Shown piece by piece: positions 6,201 through 6,361 of a stretch of DNA of 6,361 nucleotides. The position numbers and the translations under genes are program-made. Source of the DNA: Chloroflexota bacterium (GTDB lineage: Bacteria > Chloroflexota > Anaerolineae > Anaerolineales > UBA11579); assembly GCA_003486225.1 (NCBI GenBank), contig DNGN01000183.1:10200-16560 (forward strand). The letters are read 5' to 3'. The stretch's first letter is position 1. Every line of letters starts with the position of its first letter. The notes under the pieces were generated by a model, which saw only the letters and a list, made by a program, of their open reading frames with translations, was not told where the DNA came from and did no database searches.

Positions 6201-6361
6201 TTGAAACCTGAATTCATGAACGTGAAATTACAAATAACTACTGGCAAGCGGCATTACGCGGTTGTGGCTGGCGTATTCATTGTGCTGGCGATGCTGGTCA
6301 GCGGATGCAAAGCCAATGCCAGTGATCTGGCACAGCGGTATGCCGTCGGCAGCATCTGGCA
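6201..6361 (+). CDS. N-terminus of a lipoprotein (3'-truncated by window)
   Basis: The frame is open from TTG 6201 to the window end (53 codons plus two bases). In-frame start alternatives are TTG 6195 and ATG 6216. TTG 6201 is chosen for AAGGA at 6187-6191. The product has a classic type II signal peptide: a basic N-region (K, K, R, H), a hydrophobic core AVVAGVFIVLAML, and lipobox L-V-S-G-C with the Cys codon at 6306-6308 (residue 36 from TTG, 31 from ATG). The mature protein would begin CKANASDLAQRYAVGS and be lipid-anchored. Asn rather than Asp lies near the start of the mature part, so nothing suggests special retention. Too little mature sequence is present to name a family. It begins about 21 bases after the giant gene and is probably in the same operon, implying a related job at the cell surface. 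Confidence 0.82.
   Translation, partial: MKPEFMNVKLQITTGKRHYAVVAGVFIVLAMLVSGCKANASDLAQRYAVGSIW
6216..6308 (+). other. Lipoprotein signal peptide and lipobox cysteine
   Basis: Read from ATG 6216, residues 1-30 form a basic n-region (MNVKLQITTGKRHY), a hydrophobic h-region (AVVAGVFIVLAML) and the lipobox V-S-G before Cys31. This fits cleavage by signal peptidase II after diacylglyceryl transfer to the Cys. The start codon choice (6201 or 6216) changes only the length of the n-region. Confidence 0.85.

Overview
The window holds one very large intact gene (207-6179, + strand, 1990 codons) between the 3' end of an upstream gene (to 187) and the 5' end of a downstream gene (from about 6201). All three run the same way, with gaps of only 19 and about 21 bases. 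No terminator-like hairpin with a T-run lies in either gap, so they read as part of one operon. There are no RNA genes, mobile elements, CRISPR arrays or gene-free stretches.

The central gene encodes a single-pass membrane protein built almost entirely of beta-sandwich modules. From the N-terminus it has: a forkhead-associated (FHA)-like domain (about residues 8-97) with degraded phosphopeptide-binding residues; two Ig-like/NEW3-like modules (about 143-337); one transmembrane helix (about 359-378); four divergent repeats built around a G-x(n)-W-x-V core (W404, W491, W637, W720); a long series of Ig-like modules with nine cysteine pairs (residues 780-1802); and two PKD/HYR-like repeats that end exactly at the C-terminus. 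The most economical topology is N-terminus inside, with about 1600 residues outside. The 3' neighbour begins with a lipoprotein signal peptide (lipobox L-V-S-G-C). The 5' neighbour ends in a hydrophobic helix. All three products therefore look membrane- or envelope-associated.

The organism is probably an environmental bacterium with a large accessory envelope proteome. FHA plus Ig repeats, and the 'GTCT-x-LPA-x-TC' type of Ig repeat, recall Chloroflexota (Anaerolineae-like) proteins. This is a recollection of family style, not a search result, so the taxonomic call is tentative. Base composition looks balanced, and no part of the central gene shows an abrupt change that would suggest recent insertion.

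A working model, which is inference only, is an envelope module. A membrane-anchored giant adhesin or scaffold exposes a long Ig-like stalk and keeps an FHA-like head inside as a possible docking point, while the lipoprotein and upstream membrane protein act as partners at the cell surface. No enzymatic motif was seen anywhere in the window.
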